This document shows, one piece after another, positions 9,163 to 18,610 of a stretch of DNA of 64,000 bases (positions are counted from its first letter, which is position 1; the number at the start of each line of letters is the position of its first letter). The stretch is from Thauera phenolivorans (GTDB taxonomy: Bacteria; Pseudomonadota; Gammaproteobacteria; Burkholderiales; Rhodocyclaceae). The stretch lies in assembly GCF_001696715.1 (NCBI RefSeq), contig NZ_MBFM01000002.1:483321-547320 (forward strand), given 5' to 3'. The notes beneath the pieces were generated by a model. The model did not search any database, was not told the DNA's origin, and worked only from the letters and a program-made list of their open reading frames with translations. Both the position numbers and the translations under genes were made by a program.

Positions 9163-9675
9163 GTGCTCTTGCCAATCGCTGGCCTGTCCACCCTCGCCCA
9201 ACGCTTTGCCCCCGTGCTGCCGATCGCCGCGTGGGCGTTCGCGCTCGTGCTCGCGGCCTGGGTCGCGAGCGAGCTGTTGCTGCGCGCGCTCACCCCCGCC
9301 CCGGTGCACGCCACCCCGCACGCCCTGCCCGCACCCACGATCGCCGCACAGGAGATCGCCGGTAGCGCGCTGTTCGCCGAGGGCGGTCCGGCGACGGAAG
9401 CGAACGCCGCCCCGGTGGAGAACACCGCCTACCGCCTGCTCGGCGTCGCCACCGGCTTCGGCGACGGTCCGGGCTTCGCGATCCTGCAGTCGGGCGCAGG
9501 GGCGCCGCGCGCGGTCCTCGTCGGCGACCGCCTGAGCCCGGGCGAGACCCTGCACCGCGTGCTCCCCGACCGCGTGGAGATCATGCGCGCCGGCGTCCTC
9601 AGCAGCCTCGCGCTCGAGCGCGGCAGCGCCCACGCGCGCAGCGCGGCGGCGGAACCCATCCTGGAAGAAGACTGA
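9163..9675 (+). CDS. gspC: Type II secretion system protein GspC
   Basis: GspC is the inner-membrane periplasm-spanning subunit that links the cytoplasmic platform to the GspD secretin. The predicted protein (170 aa from GTG 9163; TTG at 9169 is an alternative) has one N-terminal membrane helix (about residues 18-36). A periplasmic homology region follows, with YRLLGVATGFGDGPGFAILQ and the typical AVLVGDRLSPGETLHRV strand block. It has no PDZ domain, as in short GspC/GspN-type proteins. No ATG or good Shine-Dalgarno sequence is available, so the exact start is uncertain. It lies first in the complete C-to-N operon, 11 nt ahead of gspD. Confidence 0.85.
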   Translation: MLLPIAGLSTLAQRFAPVLPIAAWAFALVLAAWVASELLLRALTPAPVHATPHALPAPTIAAQEIAGSALFAEGGPATEANAAPVENTAYRLLGVATGFGDGPGFAILQSGAGAPRAVLVGDRLSPGETLHRVLPDRVEIMRAGVLSSLALERGSAHARSAAAEPILEED

Positions 9676-9686
9676 CCCCCGAGCCG

Positions 9687-11852
9687 ATGTCCATCACCCA
9701 CCACCTGCGCCCGATCGCAGCCCTCCGCGGCCGTGCCCTGCGCGCCCCGGCCGCCCTTGCCTGCCTGCTGCTGGCCCTGTCCACCCCGCTCCCCGCCGGC
9801 GCCCAGGCGGCCCCTGGCGGCCGCGAGGTCTCGCTCAATTTCGCCAACGCCGAGATCGGCTCGGTCATCGACGCCATCGGCCGCATCTCGGGGCGCAACT
9901 TCGTGATCGACCCGCGGGTCAAGGGCAACATCAATATCGTCACCCATGCACCGGTACCGCCCGAGCTGAGCTACGACATCCTGCTCTCCGCCCTGCGCCT
10001 GCAGGGCTTCGCCGCGGTCGAGGGGCGCGGCGTGACCAAGATCGTGCCCGAAGCCGACGCCAAGCTGCACGGCATGCCGGTGCGCAGCGGCGCAGGCGCG
10101 GGGGGCGGTGACCGCCTCATCACCCAGGTCTTCGTGCTCAGGCACGAGTCGGCCGCGCAGATGGTGCCGGTGCTGCGGCCGCTGGTGTCGCCCAACAACA
10201 CGATCAGCGCCTTCGCCGCCAACAACACGCTGGTGGTCACCGACTACGCCGAAAACATCGCCCGCATCGCGCGCATCATCGGCTCCATCGATGTGCCGCA
10301 GGGCGACCTGATGGTGCTCGAGCTGCGCCACGCCGCGGCCGCGGACCTCGCGCCGACCCTCAACCGCCTGCTCGGCGGCGGCGCTGGCGGCCAGCCGGCC
10401 GACCCTTCTCAGCAGGTCGCGATCGTCCCCGAGACGCGCAGCAACAGTCTGCTCGTGCGCGCCGCCAGCGCCGCCCAGCTCGGCGCAGTGCGCCAGCTCG
10501 TCGCCAGCCTCGACAAGCCCGGCGCCGCCGGCAACCTCCATGTGGTCTACCTGCGCAACGCCGAAGCGGTGCAGGTGGCTGCGACGCTCAACGCCGCGCT
10601 GTCGGGCGGCACGGGCGGGGGCGGGCGCGGCAGCTCGCCGATGCCCGCGCCTCGCCTGCAGCGCGCCGCCGCCACCGAGGCCGAGGGCGCGCTGTCGGCG
10701 GTCGGGGGCGACAGCGGCGGCCTGGGCATCGACGCCGGCCCCAGCTTCGCCGACCCCGGCGTCGAGCCCGGCAGCGGCATCGTCCAGGCCGACCCCGCCA
10801 GCAACGCCTTGATCATCACCGCGCCCGAGGCGGTCTATCGCGGCCTGCGCTACGTCATCGACCAGCTCGACCGCCGCCGCGCCCAGGTGTACGTCGAGGC
10901 GCTGATCGCCGAGATCTCCTCCGACAAGGCGGCGGAGATCGGCGTGCAGTGGCAGAGCTCGACCCAGCCCACCCAGGTCGGCGAGCGCGGCGTGTTCGGC
11001 GGCACCAACTTCGGCGGCAGCGGGCAGAACATCTTCAGTCCCGGCGCCAGCACCGACAGCGGCGGCGGCACCGGCCTCAACATCATGGTCGGCAAGCTCG
11101 CGATGGAGATCGACGGCGTGAAGTTCTTCGACCTCAACCTGCTCGCGCGCTTCCTCGAAAGCGAGACCCGCGCCAACATCCTGTCGACGCCGAACCTGGT
11201 CACCCTCGACAACGAGGAGGCGAAGATCGTCGTCGGCCGCAACCTGCCCTTCGTCACCGGCCAGTACGTCAACACCGGCGGTGGCAGCACGCCGGAGAAC
11301 CCCTTCCAGACCATCGAGCGGCGCGACGTCGGCCTGACCCTGCGGATCAAGCCGCAGATCTCCGAAGGCGGCGCGGTGCGGCTGCAGATCTACCAGGAAG
11401 CGTCCTCGGTGGTGAGCGGGGTCAACAACCCGGCCGGGCCGATCACCAACAAGCGCTCGATCGAATCGACCGTGCTGGTCGACGACGGCAGCATCATCGC
11501 CCTCGGCGGCCTGATGGAGGACAGCTACAGCGCGGGCGAGGACAAGGTGCCGCTGCTGGGCGACATCCCGTTCGCCGGCCAGCTCTTCCGCTACGACAGC
11601 CGCAAGCGCACCAAGACCAACCTCGTGGTGTTCCTGCGTCCGGTGATCCTGCGCGAGGCGGGCAGTTACGACGATCTCACCCGCAGCCGCTACGACTACG
11701 TGATCGGCCGCCAGCGCGCCAGCGGCCAGGGCGGCAATCCGCTGATGGTCGAGAACGCGCCACCGCTGCTGCCACCGATCGACGGCCAGTTCCAGCGCGC
11801 GCCGATCACCGACGCGGTGGTGATGCCGGTCGCCGCCGCCGGACTGCGATGA
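9687..11852 (+). CDS. gspD: Type II secretion secretin GspD
   Basis: This 721-aa protein forms the outer-membrane secretin channel. It has a signal peptide (about residues 14-40), then the N0 domain (VSLNFANAEIGSVIDAIGRISGRNFVIDPRVKG) and N1-N3 repeats with TLVVTDYAENIARI and NSLLVRAASAAQLGAVRQLV. A Gly-rich linker near residue 310 leads into the secretin domain. Hallmarks there are VYVEALIAEIS, ILSTPNLVTLDNEEAKIVVG and the late STVLVDDGSIIALGGLMED. The family length is 650-750 aa. Its stop overlaps the gspE start (ATGA). Confidence 0.97.
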   Translation: MSITHHLRPIAALRGRALRAPAALACLLLALSTPLPAGAQAAPGGREVSLNFANAEIGSVIDAIGRISGRNFVIDPRVKGNINIVTHAPVPPELSYDILLSALRLQGFAAVEGRGVTKIVPEADAKLHGMPVRSGAGAGGGDRLITQVFVLRHESAAQMVPVLRPLVSPNNTISAFAANNTLVVTDYAENIARIARIIGSIDVPQGDLMVLELRHAAAADLAPTLNRLLGGGAGGQPADPSQQVAIVPETRSNSLLVRAASAAQLGAVRQLVASLDKPGAAGNLHVVYLRNAEAVQVAATLNAALSGGTGGGGRGSSPMPAPRLQRAAATEAEGALSAVGGDSGGLGIDAGPSFADPGVEPGSGIVQADPASNALIITAPEAVYRGLRYVIDQLDRRRAQVYVEALIAEISSDKAAEIGVQWQSSTQPTQVGERGVFGGTNFGGSGQNIFSPGASTDSGGGTGLNIMVGKLAMEIDGVKFFDLNLLARFLESETRANILSTPNLVTLDNEEAKIVVGRNLPFVTGQYVNTGGGSTPENPFQTIERRDVGLTLRIKPQISEGGAVRLQIYQEASSVVSGVNNPAGPITNKRSIESTVLVDDGSIIALGGLMEDSYSAGEDKVPLLGDIPFAGQLFRYDSRKRTKTNLVVFLRPVILREAGSYDDLTRSRYDYVIGRQRASGQGGNPLMVENAPPLLPPIDGQFQRAPITDAVVMPVAAAGLR

Positions 11853-13324
11853 GCGCCGGTCTGCCCTACGCTTTCGCCCGCGCCCATGGCGTGCTGGTGC
11901 TCGGGCGCGATGCCGACGGCGCCGACGTGCTGCTGCGCGAGGATGCGAGCCCGGCGGCGCTGGCCGAGGCCCGGCGCTGCCTCGGCCTGCCGCTGCGACC
12001 CGAGTTCCTGCCACGCGCCGCCTTCGACGCGCGCCTGGCCGAAGCCTATGGTGCGGCCGACGGCGACGCTGCCGCGGTGGTCGCCGCGGTGGTCGCCGAT
12101 GCCGGCCAGGAGATCGACCTCGAACGGATGATGCAGGAGCTGCCCGCGGTCGAGGACCTGCTCGAGACCCAGGACGACGCCCCGATCATCCGCATGATCA
12201 ACGCGCTGCTGACGCAGGCGGTGCGCGACGCCGCCTCCGACGTCCACATCGAGCCCTACGAGGCCGGCTCGGTGGTGCGCCTGCGCCGCGACGGCATGCT
12301 GCGCGAGATCGCCCGCCCGCACCGCGCGCTGCACGCGGCGATGGCCTCGCGCATCAAGATCATGGCCCAGCTCGACATCGCCGAGAAGCGCCTGCCCCAG
12401 GACGGCCGCCTCGGTTTGCGCCTGGCCGGCCGCACGGTGGACGTTCGGGTGTCGACCCTGCCCACCAGCCACGGCGAACGCATCGTGCTGCGCCTGCTCG
12501 ACAAGGACGCCGCGCGCCTCGGCCTCGACGCGCTCGGCATGGCGACCGACACCCGCGCGCAATTCGCCGGCCTGCTCGCCCAGCCGCACGGCATCGTGCT
12601 GGTGACCGGTCCCACCGGCTCGGGCAAGAGCACCACCCTCTACGCCGCCCTGCAGACCCTCGACAGCAGCCGGCTCAACATCGTCACCGTGGAAGACCCG
12701 GTGGAGTTCGACCTCCCCGGCGTGGGCCAGATCGCGGTCAATCCGCGCATCGAGCTGAGCTTCGCCCGCGCCCTGCGCGCGGTGCTCCGCCAGGACCCGG
12801 ACGTCATCATGATCGGCGAGATCCGCGACCTCGAGACCGCCCGGATCGCGGTCCAGGCGAGCCTCACCGGCCACCTCGTGCTCGCCACCCTGCACACCAA
12901 CGACGCTGCCGCTGCGGTCACCCGCCTGGTGGACATGGGCATCGAGCCCTTCCTGCTCGCCTCCACCCTGCGCGGCGTCCTCGCCCAGCGCCTGGTGCGC
13001 CGGCTGTGCCCGGCCTGCCGCCGCAGCCGTGCGTCCGCTGCGCGCGAGCGCGAGCTGCTCGGCGCCGGTTGTCCGCCGCAACTCGGCGAACCGCACGGCT
13101 GCGATGCCTGCGGCGGCCTCGGCTACGCGGGCCGATGCGGCATCCATGAACTGATCGCGGTCGACGAGACGATGGCGCGCCTGATCCACGACGGCGCCGA
13201 CGAGGGAGCGCTGCGCGCTCGCGCGCGCGCGAGCGGCAGCCGCAGCCTGCGCGACGACGGCCTGCGCCTGCTGGCCGACGCCACGACCTCGGTCGAGGAA
13301 CTGCTGCGCGCGACGCGGGACTGA
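11849..13324 (+). CDS. gspE: Type II secretion ATPase GspE
   Basis: This is the hexameric cytoplasmic ATPase that powers pseudopilus assembly (491 aa). It has an N-terminal N2-like domain, the AIRLINAL-type segment PIIRMINALLTQAV, and DASDVHIEPYE. Walker A is GPTGSGKST (about residue 254), followed by the Asp box with VEDPVEFDLPGVGQI, Walker B VIMIGEIRDLETA and the His box LATLHTNDA. A four-cysteine zinc element (CPAC...CDAC) is intact, and the chain ends with the usual C-terminal helical region. The ATG overlaps the gspD stop. Confidence 0.97.
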   Translation: MSAGLPYAFARAHGVLVLGRDADGADVLLREDASPAALAEARRCLGLPLRPEFLPRAAFDARLAEAYGAADGDAAAVVAAVVADAGQEIDLERMMQELPAVEDLLETQDDAPIIRMINALLTQAVRDAASDVHIEPYEAGSVVRLRRDGMLREIARPHRALHAAMASRIKIMAQLDIAEKRLPQDGRLGLRLAGRTVDVRVSTLPTSHGERIVLRLLDKDAARLGLDALGMATDTRAQFAGLLAQPHGIVLVTGPTGSGKSTTLYAALQTLDSSRLNIVTVEDPVEFDLPGVGQIAVNPRIELSFARALRAVLRQDPDVIMIGEIRDLETARIAVQASLTGHLVLATLHTNDAAAAVTRLVDMGIEPFLLASTLRGVLAQRLVRRLCPACRRSRASAARERELLGAGCPPQLGEPHGCDACGGLGYAGRCGIHELIAVDETMARLIHDGADEGALRARARASGSRSLRDDGLRLLADATTSVEELLRATRD

Positions 13325-13328
13325 CGCC

Positions 13329-14531
13329 ATGGCCGCCTTCCAGTACCGCGCCCTCGACGCCAGCGGCCGCGAGATCCGCGGCGTCATCGAAGCCGACGCC
13401 GCGCGCGCCGCCCGCGCCCTGCTGCGTGAGCGTGGCCTGTTTCCGCTCGACGTCGGCAGCGTCGCCACCGGCACCCGAGGCCGCCGCGGCCGGCTGCGCA
13501 TCGGCGAGGCCGCCCTCGCCCTGCTCACCCGCCAGTGGGCCACCCTGCTCGGCGCCGGCCTGACCGTGGAGGCCAGCCTCGCCGCGCTGATCGAGCAGGC
13601 CGAGGACGAAGGCCCGCGCCGGCTGCTCGCCGCGGTGCGCTCCGAGATCCTCGCCGGCCACAGCCTGCGCGCCGCGCTCGAGCGCCACCCCCACGCCTTC
13701 CCCGAGATCTACCGCGCCTCGATCGCCGCCGGCGAAAAGTCGGGCGAGCTCGACCGCATCATGCTCCAGCTCGCCGACCATCTCGAGCAGAGCGGCCGCC
13801 TGCGCAGCCGCACCCTGCAGGCCCTGCTCTATCCGGCGATCGTCGCCGTGGTGGCGCTGCTGGTCATCGTCGGCCTGATGACCTGGGTCGTGCCCCAGGT
13901 GGTCGGCGCCTTCCAGAACGGCAAGCAGGCCTTGCCGCCGCTGACGCAGGCGCTGATCTTCGCGAGCGCGCTGTTGCGCGACTGGGGCTGGGCGATGCTG
14001 CTCGCGCTCGGCGCCGGGCTGGGCGCGCTCCACCTCGCGCTCCGCGACCCCGTGCTGCGACGCCGCTGGGACGCGATGCTGCTCCGCCTGCCGCTGCTCG
14101 GCCGCCATCTGCGCGCGCTCGATTCCCACCGCTTCGCCGCCACCCTCGCCATCCTCGCCGGCAGCGGCGTCCCCCTCCTCGCCGCGCTGGAGGCCGGCCG
14201 CCAGGTGATGAGCCGCCTGCCACTGCAGGACGCGGTGCGCGCCGCCGCCGAACGGGTGCGCGAAGGCCAGGGTCTGGCGCGCGCGCTCGGCGCCGGCCGC
14301 GCCTTCGCGCCGCTGCTGATCCACATGATCGCCAACGGCGAGGCCACCGGCCGCCTCGACGAGCTGCTCGCGCGCGCCGCTCGCCTGCAGCAGCAGGAAC
14401 TCGAAAACCGCACCGCCGCCCTCACCACCCTGCTCGAGCCGGTGCTCCTGCTGACGATGGGTGGCGTCGTCATGCTGATCGTGGTCGCGGTCATGCAGCC
14501 GATCATCGACATCAACACCTTGCTGAGGTAA
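13329..14531 (+). CDS. gspF: Type II secretion inner-membrane protein GspF
   Basis: GspF is the polytopic platform protein of the secretion system (400 aa, family length about 405). It starts MAAFQYRALDASGREIRGVIEAD, which is characteristic of GspF. It contains two homologous T2SSF domains and three membrane helices at about 165-190, 215-235 and 375-395. The conserved AALIEQAEDEGPRRLLAAVR, SIAAGEKSGELD and MIANGEATGRLDELL motifs are present. It lies 4 nt after gspE and 4 nt before gspG. Confidence 0.97.
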   Translation: MAAFQYRALDASGREIRGVIEADAARAARALLRERGLFPLDVGSVATGTRGRRGRLRIGEAALALLTRQWATLLGAGLTVEASLAALIEQAEDEGPRRLLAAVRSEILAGHSLRAALERHPHAFPEIYRASIAAGEKSGELDRIMLQLADHLEQSGRLRSRTLQALLYPAIVAVVALLVIVGLMTWVVPQVVGAFQNGKQALPPLTQALIFASALLRDWGWAMLLALGAGLGALHLALRDPVLRRRWDAMLLRLPLLGRHLRALDSHRFAATLAILAGSGVPLLAALEAGRQVMSRLPLQDAVRAAAERVREGQGLARALGAGRAFAPLLIHMIANGEATGRLDELLARAARLQQQELENRTAALTTLLEPVLLLTMGGVVMLIVVAVMQPIIDINTLLR

Positions 14532-14535
14532 GCCC

Positions 14536-14967
14536 ATGAAACCATCGCTCCGCGCCCCCACCGCCGGCTTCACCCTGATCGAAGTCATGGTCGTGATCGT
14601 CATCCTCGGCGTACTCGCCGCCCTCGTCGTGCCGCGCGTGATGAGCCGTCCCGACGAGGCTCGCGTCGTCGCCGCAAAACAGGACATCGCCTCGCTGATG
14701 CAGGCGCTCAAGCTGTACAAGCTCGACAACCGCCGCTATCCGAGCGCCGAGCAGGGGCTGCAGGCCCTGGTCGAGCGGCCCGCTGGCGCGCCCGCGCCCG
14801 CCAACTGGAAGCCCTACCTCGACCGCCTCCCGCTCGACCCCTGGGGCTCGCCCTACCAGTACCTCAACCCCGGCCTGCAGGGCGAGGTCGATGTCATGAG
14901 CCTCGGTGCCGACGGGCTCGCCGGCGGCGAGGACTTCGACGCGGACATCGGCTCGTGGTCGCTCTGA
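14536..14967 (+). CDS. gspG: Major pseudopilin GspG
   Basis: This 143-aa major pseudopilin forms the piston-like pseudopilus. The prepilin peptidase site is TAGFTLIEVMVVIVILGVLA with Gly at -1, Phe at +1 and Glu at +5. The mature C-terminal domain carries LYKLDNRRYPSAEQGLQALV, LPLDPWGSPYQYL and the late LGADGLAGGEDFDADIGSW calcium-loop region. All match canonical GspG. No prepilin peptidase (gspO/pilD) gene is in the window, so processing depends on one elsewhere. Confidence 0.97.
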   Translation: MKPSLRAPTAGFTLIEVMVVIVILGVLAALVVPRVMSRPDEARVVAAKQDIASLMQALKLYKLDNRRYPSAEQGLQALVERPAGAPAPANWKPYLDRLPLDPWGSPYQYLNPGLQGEVDVMSLGADGLAGGEDFDADIGSWSL

Positions 14968-15458
14968 GGCCCGTCCGCCGCGCGCCGCGAGCGGACGGCT
15001 TCACTCTCATCGAGGTGATGGTGGTGCTGGTCATCGTCGGCTCGCTGGCCGGCACCCTCGGCCTCGGGCTGGGGGCGCTCGCGGGGCGCGACGCCGAGCG
15101 CGCGGTCGCCCGCCTGCGCCTGGTGCTCGAGGCCGGCGTCGAGCGCGCCGAGGTGCGCGGCCAGCCGCTCGCCTTCGAGCGCCTGCCCGATGGGTATCGC
15201 TTCTGGATTCAGAGCATCGACGACCGCTGGCGCCTGCTCGACGAAGCGCCGCTGTTCACCGAGACGCGCCTGCCCGCGCCCCTCGCCTGGGGCGAGGCAG
15301 AGCAGGCCGGCCGCCCGCTCGCCGCACAGGATCGGCTCACTTTCGGCGCACATCCGGTCCCCTTCGCGCTCGCGCTCACCGCGGACGGACGCCGCCATCG
15401 CCTGCTCGGACTCGCCAGCGGCGAGGTCCGCCTGCTCGCGGGCGAGGAGCGCCCGTGA
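14955..15458 (+). CDS. gspH: Minor pseudopilin GspH
   Basis: This minor pseudopilin (167 aa) has a cleavage site ADGFTLIEVMVVLVIVGSLAG and a hydrophobic N-terminal helix, then a beta-rich domain with the LAFERLPDGYRFWIQ segment. The chosen start is a GTG at 14955 that lies inside the end of gspG (13-nt overlap). No better start precedes the prepilin motif, since the leader would otherwise be missing. Its stop overlaps the gspI GTG. In the T2SS the minor pseudopilins H, I, J and K cap the pseudopilus. Confidence 0.9.
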   Translation: MVALRPVRRAPRADGFTLIEVMVVLVIVGSLAGTLGLGLGALAGRDAERAVARLRLVLEAGVERAEVRGQPLAFERLPDGYRFWIQSIDDRWRLLDEAPLFTETRLPAPLAWGEAEQAGRPLAAQDRLTFGAHPVPFALALTADGRRHRLLGLASGEVRLLAGEERP

Positions 15459-15838
15459 GCATCCGCCGCGCCGGCAGGGCTGGCGGCTTCACCCTGCTCG
15501 AGGTGCTGGTCGCCCTCGCGATTCTCGCGGTGGCGCTGAGCGGCGCGATCCGCGCGCTCGGCAACGGCGCACAGAGCGCCGAGGCCCTGCGCGAGCACAT
15601 GCTGGCGCGCTGGGTGGCGCAGGATCGGCTCGCCCGTCTGCGCGCCGAGCAGGCCTGGCCGCCGGTGGGACGCAGCGAGGGCGTCGCCGAGCAGGCCGGG
15701 CGGCGCTATCGCTGGCGCCAGACCATCCGCGGCACGCCGAATCCGCTGTTCCGCCAGATCGAGGTCGAGGTGCTGCCCGCCGACGGGGATCGGGTGCTGC
15801 TGAGCCTGCACGGCTTCGCCGTCCAGCCCCTGCGATGA
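15455..15838 (+). CDS. gspI: Minor pseudopilin GspI
   Basis: This 127-aa minor pseudopilin begins at a GTG that overlaps the gspH stop (GTGA). The prepilin motif is GGFTLLEVLVALAILAVALS, followed by the typical GspI features of an Ala-rich helix with HMLARWVAQDRLARLRAEQAWP and a C-terminal FRQIEVEVL strand. It forms the tip complex with GspJ and GspK. Its stop overlaps the gspJ start. Confidence 0.93.
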   Translation: MSIRRAGRAGGFTLLEVLVALAILAVALSGAIRALGNGAQSAEALREHMLARWVAQDRLARLRAEQAWPPVGRSEGVAEQAGRRYRWRQTIRGTPNPLFRQIEVEVLPADGDRVLLSLHGFAVQPLR

Positions 15839-16422
15839 AGACGTCGCGCCTCCGCCGCCGCCACGCGCGACCGAGCGCCGGCATGACCCTGATCGAGCTG
15901 ATGGTCGCGGTCGCGGTGTTCGCGGTGCTCGGCGTGCTGTCCTGGCAGGGCCTGTCGCGGATCGCCGACGGCCAGGCCCGGATCGAGGCCGAACTCGCAC
16001 GCTGGCGCGCGATCGACCGCGCCCTGCACCGGATCGAGAGCCGCCTGCTGCAGGCCGCCGCCTACGAGACGCCCGCCGCCGGCCGACGGCAGGCGGTGCT
16101 GCGCCATGACCCGAGCGATCCCACGGCGGAACTCGGCTTCCAGGCACTCGCCGCCGCCGGCACGCGGCGCGAAGCCTTCCTGCTGGTCGACGGCATGCTG
16201 CAGTGGCGGCGCTGGCCGATGCGCGAGACCGGCGGCACCCCGGAGGCCGACCACCTGCTCGAGGACGTCACCGGCCTGGGCTGGCGCTTTTTCTCGGAGC
16301 ACAAATCGACTTTGACCTGGCCACCGGCGGACGCCCCTGCCCATCGCCTGCCCGCGGCGGTCGAAATCGAACTCGAGCTGGCCGACGCCGGCCGCATCGC
16401 CCGTGTCTTCGCGCTGCGCTGA
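15835..16422 (+). CDS. gspJ: Minor pseudopilin GspJ
   Basis: This 195-aa minor pseudopilin has the cleavage site SAGMTLIELMVAVAVFAVLG. The residue after the cleaved Gly is Met where Phe is usual, a tolerated variation. The family feature ARWRAIDRALHRIESRLLQ follows the N-terminal helix, and the C-terminal half is beta-rich (WRFFSE, VEIELELADAGRIARVFAL). The start overlaps the gspI stop (ATGA), and the end overlaps gspK by 20 nt. Confidence 0.93.
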   Translation: MKTSRLRRRHARPSAGMTLIELMVAVAVFAVLGVLSWQGLSRIADGQARIEAELARWRAIDRALHRIESRLLQAAAYETPAAGRRQAVLRHDPSDPTAELGFQALAAAGTRREAFLLVDGMLQWRRWPMRETGGTPEADHLLEDVTGLGWRFFSEHKSTLTWPPADAPAHRLPAAVEIELELADAGRIARVFALR

Positions 16423-17338
16423 ACGCCACCGCCAGCGCGGCACCGCCGTCATCATGGCGATGCTGACCGTGGCGCTCGCCACCGGCCTCGCCGCCGCCGC
16501 GGTGGCGGCGGTCGACGCCGCGATCGACGCCGCCGCCGGTCGCCGCGATCAGGCACAGGCGCGTCTGCTGGCGCGCGGCGCGATCGACTGGGCGCGCAAC
16601 GTGCTCGCTGACGACGCGATGACGAGCAGCGCCGACCACCTGCTCGAACCGTGGGCGATCCGCGTGCCGCCAACCCCGGTCGGCGACCCGGGCAGCGACG
16701 CCCACGGCGAGCTGAGCGGCGAGATCGTCGACCTCTCGGGTCGCTTCAACCTCAACAACCTGGCGCCGGAGGGCCGCTCCGACCGCCAGGCGGCGCTCGC
16801 CTTCGCGCGCTTGCTCGTCATGCTAGAGGTGCCGCCGCCCCGTGCGGTCGCGCTCGCCGAGCGGCTGCAGGACGCGATCGACGCCGATCGCACCGGGGCC
16901 GACGGTCGCGGTGGCGAGCCCGCCGGCCTGCCCGATGCGCCGCTGCTGCAGCTCGAGGAGCTCGGCCGCCTGCCCGGCTTCGACGCCGCCCTGCTGCGGC
17001 GGCTGCAGCCCTTCGTCACCGCGCTGCCGGCTCCGAGCCGGATCAATGTGAATACCGCACCGGCCGAGGTGCTCGCCGCCGCGATCGAAGGCCTCGAGCT
17101 CGAAGCAGCGCGCAGCCTGGTCGCGCGCCGGCGCACCGCCTGGGCGCGCGACCTCGCCGATTTCGCACGCCTCCTGCCCGACGACGCCGAGCCGCCCGAT
17201 CCGCGCCGCCTCGGCGTCGCCAGCACGCATTTCCTCGTCACCGGGCGCGCGCGCCACGGCCTCTCCATGGTGCGGCTCGAAGCCCTGCTCGAGCGCACCG
17301 AAACCTGGCCGGAGATTCTCTGGCAACGCCTGCCCTGA
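16403..17338 (+). CDS. gspK: Minor pseudopilin / tip protein GspK
   Basis: GspK is the large minor pseudopilin at the pseudopilus tip (311 aa). The N-terminus has the divergent prepilin-like site RGTAVIMAMLTVALATGLA, without the Glu at +5, which is normal for GspK. Two SAM-like helical domains follow, with the diagnostic VDLSGRFNLNNLAPEGRSD and SRINVNTAPAEVLAAAIEGL motifs. It starts at a GTG inside the end of gspJ; the only upstream alternatives lack a prepilin leader. Confidence 0.93.
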   Translation: MSSRCAERHRQRGTAVIMAMLTVALATGLAAAAVAAVDAAIDAAAGRRDQAQARLLARGAIDWARNVLADDAMTSSADHLLEPWAIRVPPTPVGDPGSDAHGELSGEIVDLSGRFNLNNLAPEGRSDRQAALAFARLLVMLEVPPPRAVALAERLQDAIDADRTGADGRGGEPAGLPDAPLLQLEELGRLPGFDAALLRRLQPFVTALPAPSRINVNTAPAEVLAAAIEGLELEAARSLVARRRTAWARDLADFARLLPDDAEPPDPRRLGVASTHFLVTGRARHGLSMVRLEALLERTETWPEILWQRLP

Positions 17339-17341
17339 ACC

Positions 17342-18535
17342 ATGAGCGAAACCCTCGTCCTCCATCTCGAAAACGACTGGCCCGCGACACCCGCCGCCCC
17401 CTGGGTGCTGCTCGACGCTGCCGGAACGCCGGTGGCCGAAGGCAACTCCACCCCCCGCCAGTGGCCCCAGGCCCGACGTGTGCACGTGATGCTCGGCGGC
17501 CCGCAGGCGAGCTGGCTGCGCCTGCGGCTGCCGCATGCGCCGCGCCGCGACGAGCCGCGGCTGCTCGCCTACGCACTCGAGGAGCAACTGGTTCACGACG
17601 CCGACGCCCAGCACCTGACCGTCAGCCGCCGCAGCCCGCGGGAGGATGGCGTGCTCCTCGACGTGCTGGTCATCGCCCGTGCCCGCCTCGCCGCCCTCCT
17701 CGCCGCGCTCGAGGCCCTCGGCAGGCTCCCGTCGCGCGTCGGCCTTGCGATCGAGGCGCTCCCGTCGGCCGAGTCAGGCGCCTGGCAGCTCGCCGCGGGC
17801 GCCGGTGCCGGCGCCGCCTGCTACCTGCGCTACGGTGACGCGCCCGCCACCGCCCACGACCGCAACACCGCGATCGCGTTGCTCGCCCACCTGCTCGGCC
17901 GCGACGCGCCGCCGCTGCCGCCGCGCGTGCTGGCGACCGGCGACGATCCGCTCGTCTCCGAGCTCGCCGCCGCCCTGCCGCCCGGCAGCGAAATCGAAAC
18001 CGACGCCCCGCCCCCGTGGTGGCAGGACGCGGCGCGCGCCACCAATCTGCTGCACGACGAGTTCTTCCCCAGTCATGAACGCCGCCGCTGGCGGAGGGCG
18101 CTGAAGGGGCCGGCCGTGCTCGCGGGAACCGCGCTCGCCGCCCTGTGGCTCGCCACCCTCGCTGGCATCGTCAGCCAGCGCGCCGAACTCGCCGACCTGC
18201 GGATCCGCATGGCGCGCGTGCTTGCAACGACGCTGCCCGGCACCCCGGCGATCGCGCCGGCGCAGCAACTCGCGCGCGCGCTCGACCAGCTGCGCGCCGA
18301 GCGCGGCCTGCTGCGCGAGGACGACTTCCTCGGCCTGCTGCAACGCTACGCCCAGCAGGCGCCGCCCTCGGCGCCGGTCGCGCTTCGCTACGAGCACGGC
18401 CGACTCGAGCTCGACTTCGCCGGCGCACGGATCCCGACGGACGAACTCGAAGCGCTTCGTGCCACCGGACTCGTCGCACGCCCCGGCCCGGGCGGATCGG
18501 GCGTACTCGAGCTCAGCCCGGTGCCGTTGCGCTGA
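17342..18535 (+). CDS. gspL: Type II secretion platform protein GspL
   Basis: GspL bridges the GspE ATPase and the inner-membrane platform (397 aa). The cytoplasmic actin-like domain occupies about residues 1-245 (LRLPHAPRRDEPRLLAYALE, then LLHDEFFPSHERRRWRRALK just before the membrane). One transmembrane helix follows at about 255-272, and the periplasmic ferredoxin-like domain ends the protein. The cytoplasmic domain is divergent in sequence, as is usual for GspL. It starts 3 nt after gspK; a 75-nt gap separates it from gspM. Confidence 0.92.
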   Translation: MSETLVLHLENDWPATPAAPWVLLDAAGTPVAEGNSTPRQWPQARRVHVMLGGPQASWLRLRLPHAPRRDEPRLLAYALEEQLVHDADAQHLTVSRRSPREDGVLLDVLVIARARLAALLAALEALGRLPSRVGLAIEALPSAESGAWQLAAGAGAGAACYLRYGDAPATAHDRNTAIALLAHLLGRDAPPLPPRVLATGDDPLVSELAAALPPGSEIETDAPPPWWQDAARATNLLHDEFFPSHERRRWRRALKGPAVLAGTALAALWLATLAGIVSQRAELADLRIRMARVLATTLPGTPAIAPAQQLARALDQLRAERGLLREDDFLGLLQRYAQQAPPSAPVALRYEHGRLELDFAGARIPTDELEALRATGLVARPGPGGSGVLELSPVPLR

Positions 18536-18610
18536 TCGTCCGCGCTGCACCCGACCGTCCGACGTCCCCCAACCGAACCGTCACCACGCCCAGCACCACT
18601 GCCCACGTCC

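Noticed and set aside
7031-9175. 714-aa minus-strand open frame opposite phoX
   Set aside because: It mirrors phoX codons and has no family features; phoX has a Tat signal, lipobox and ribosome site.
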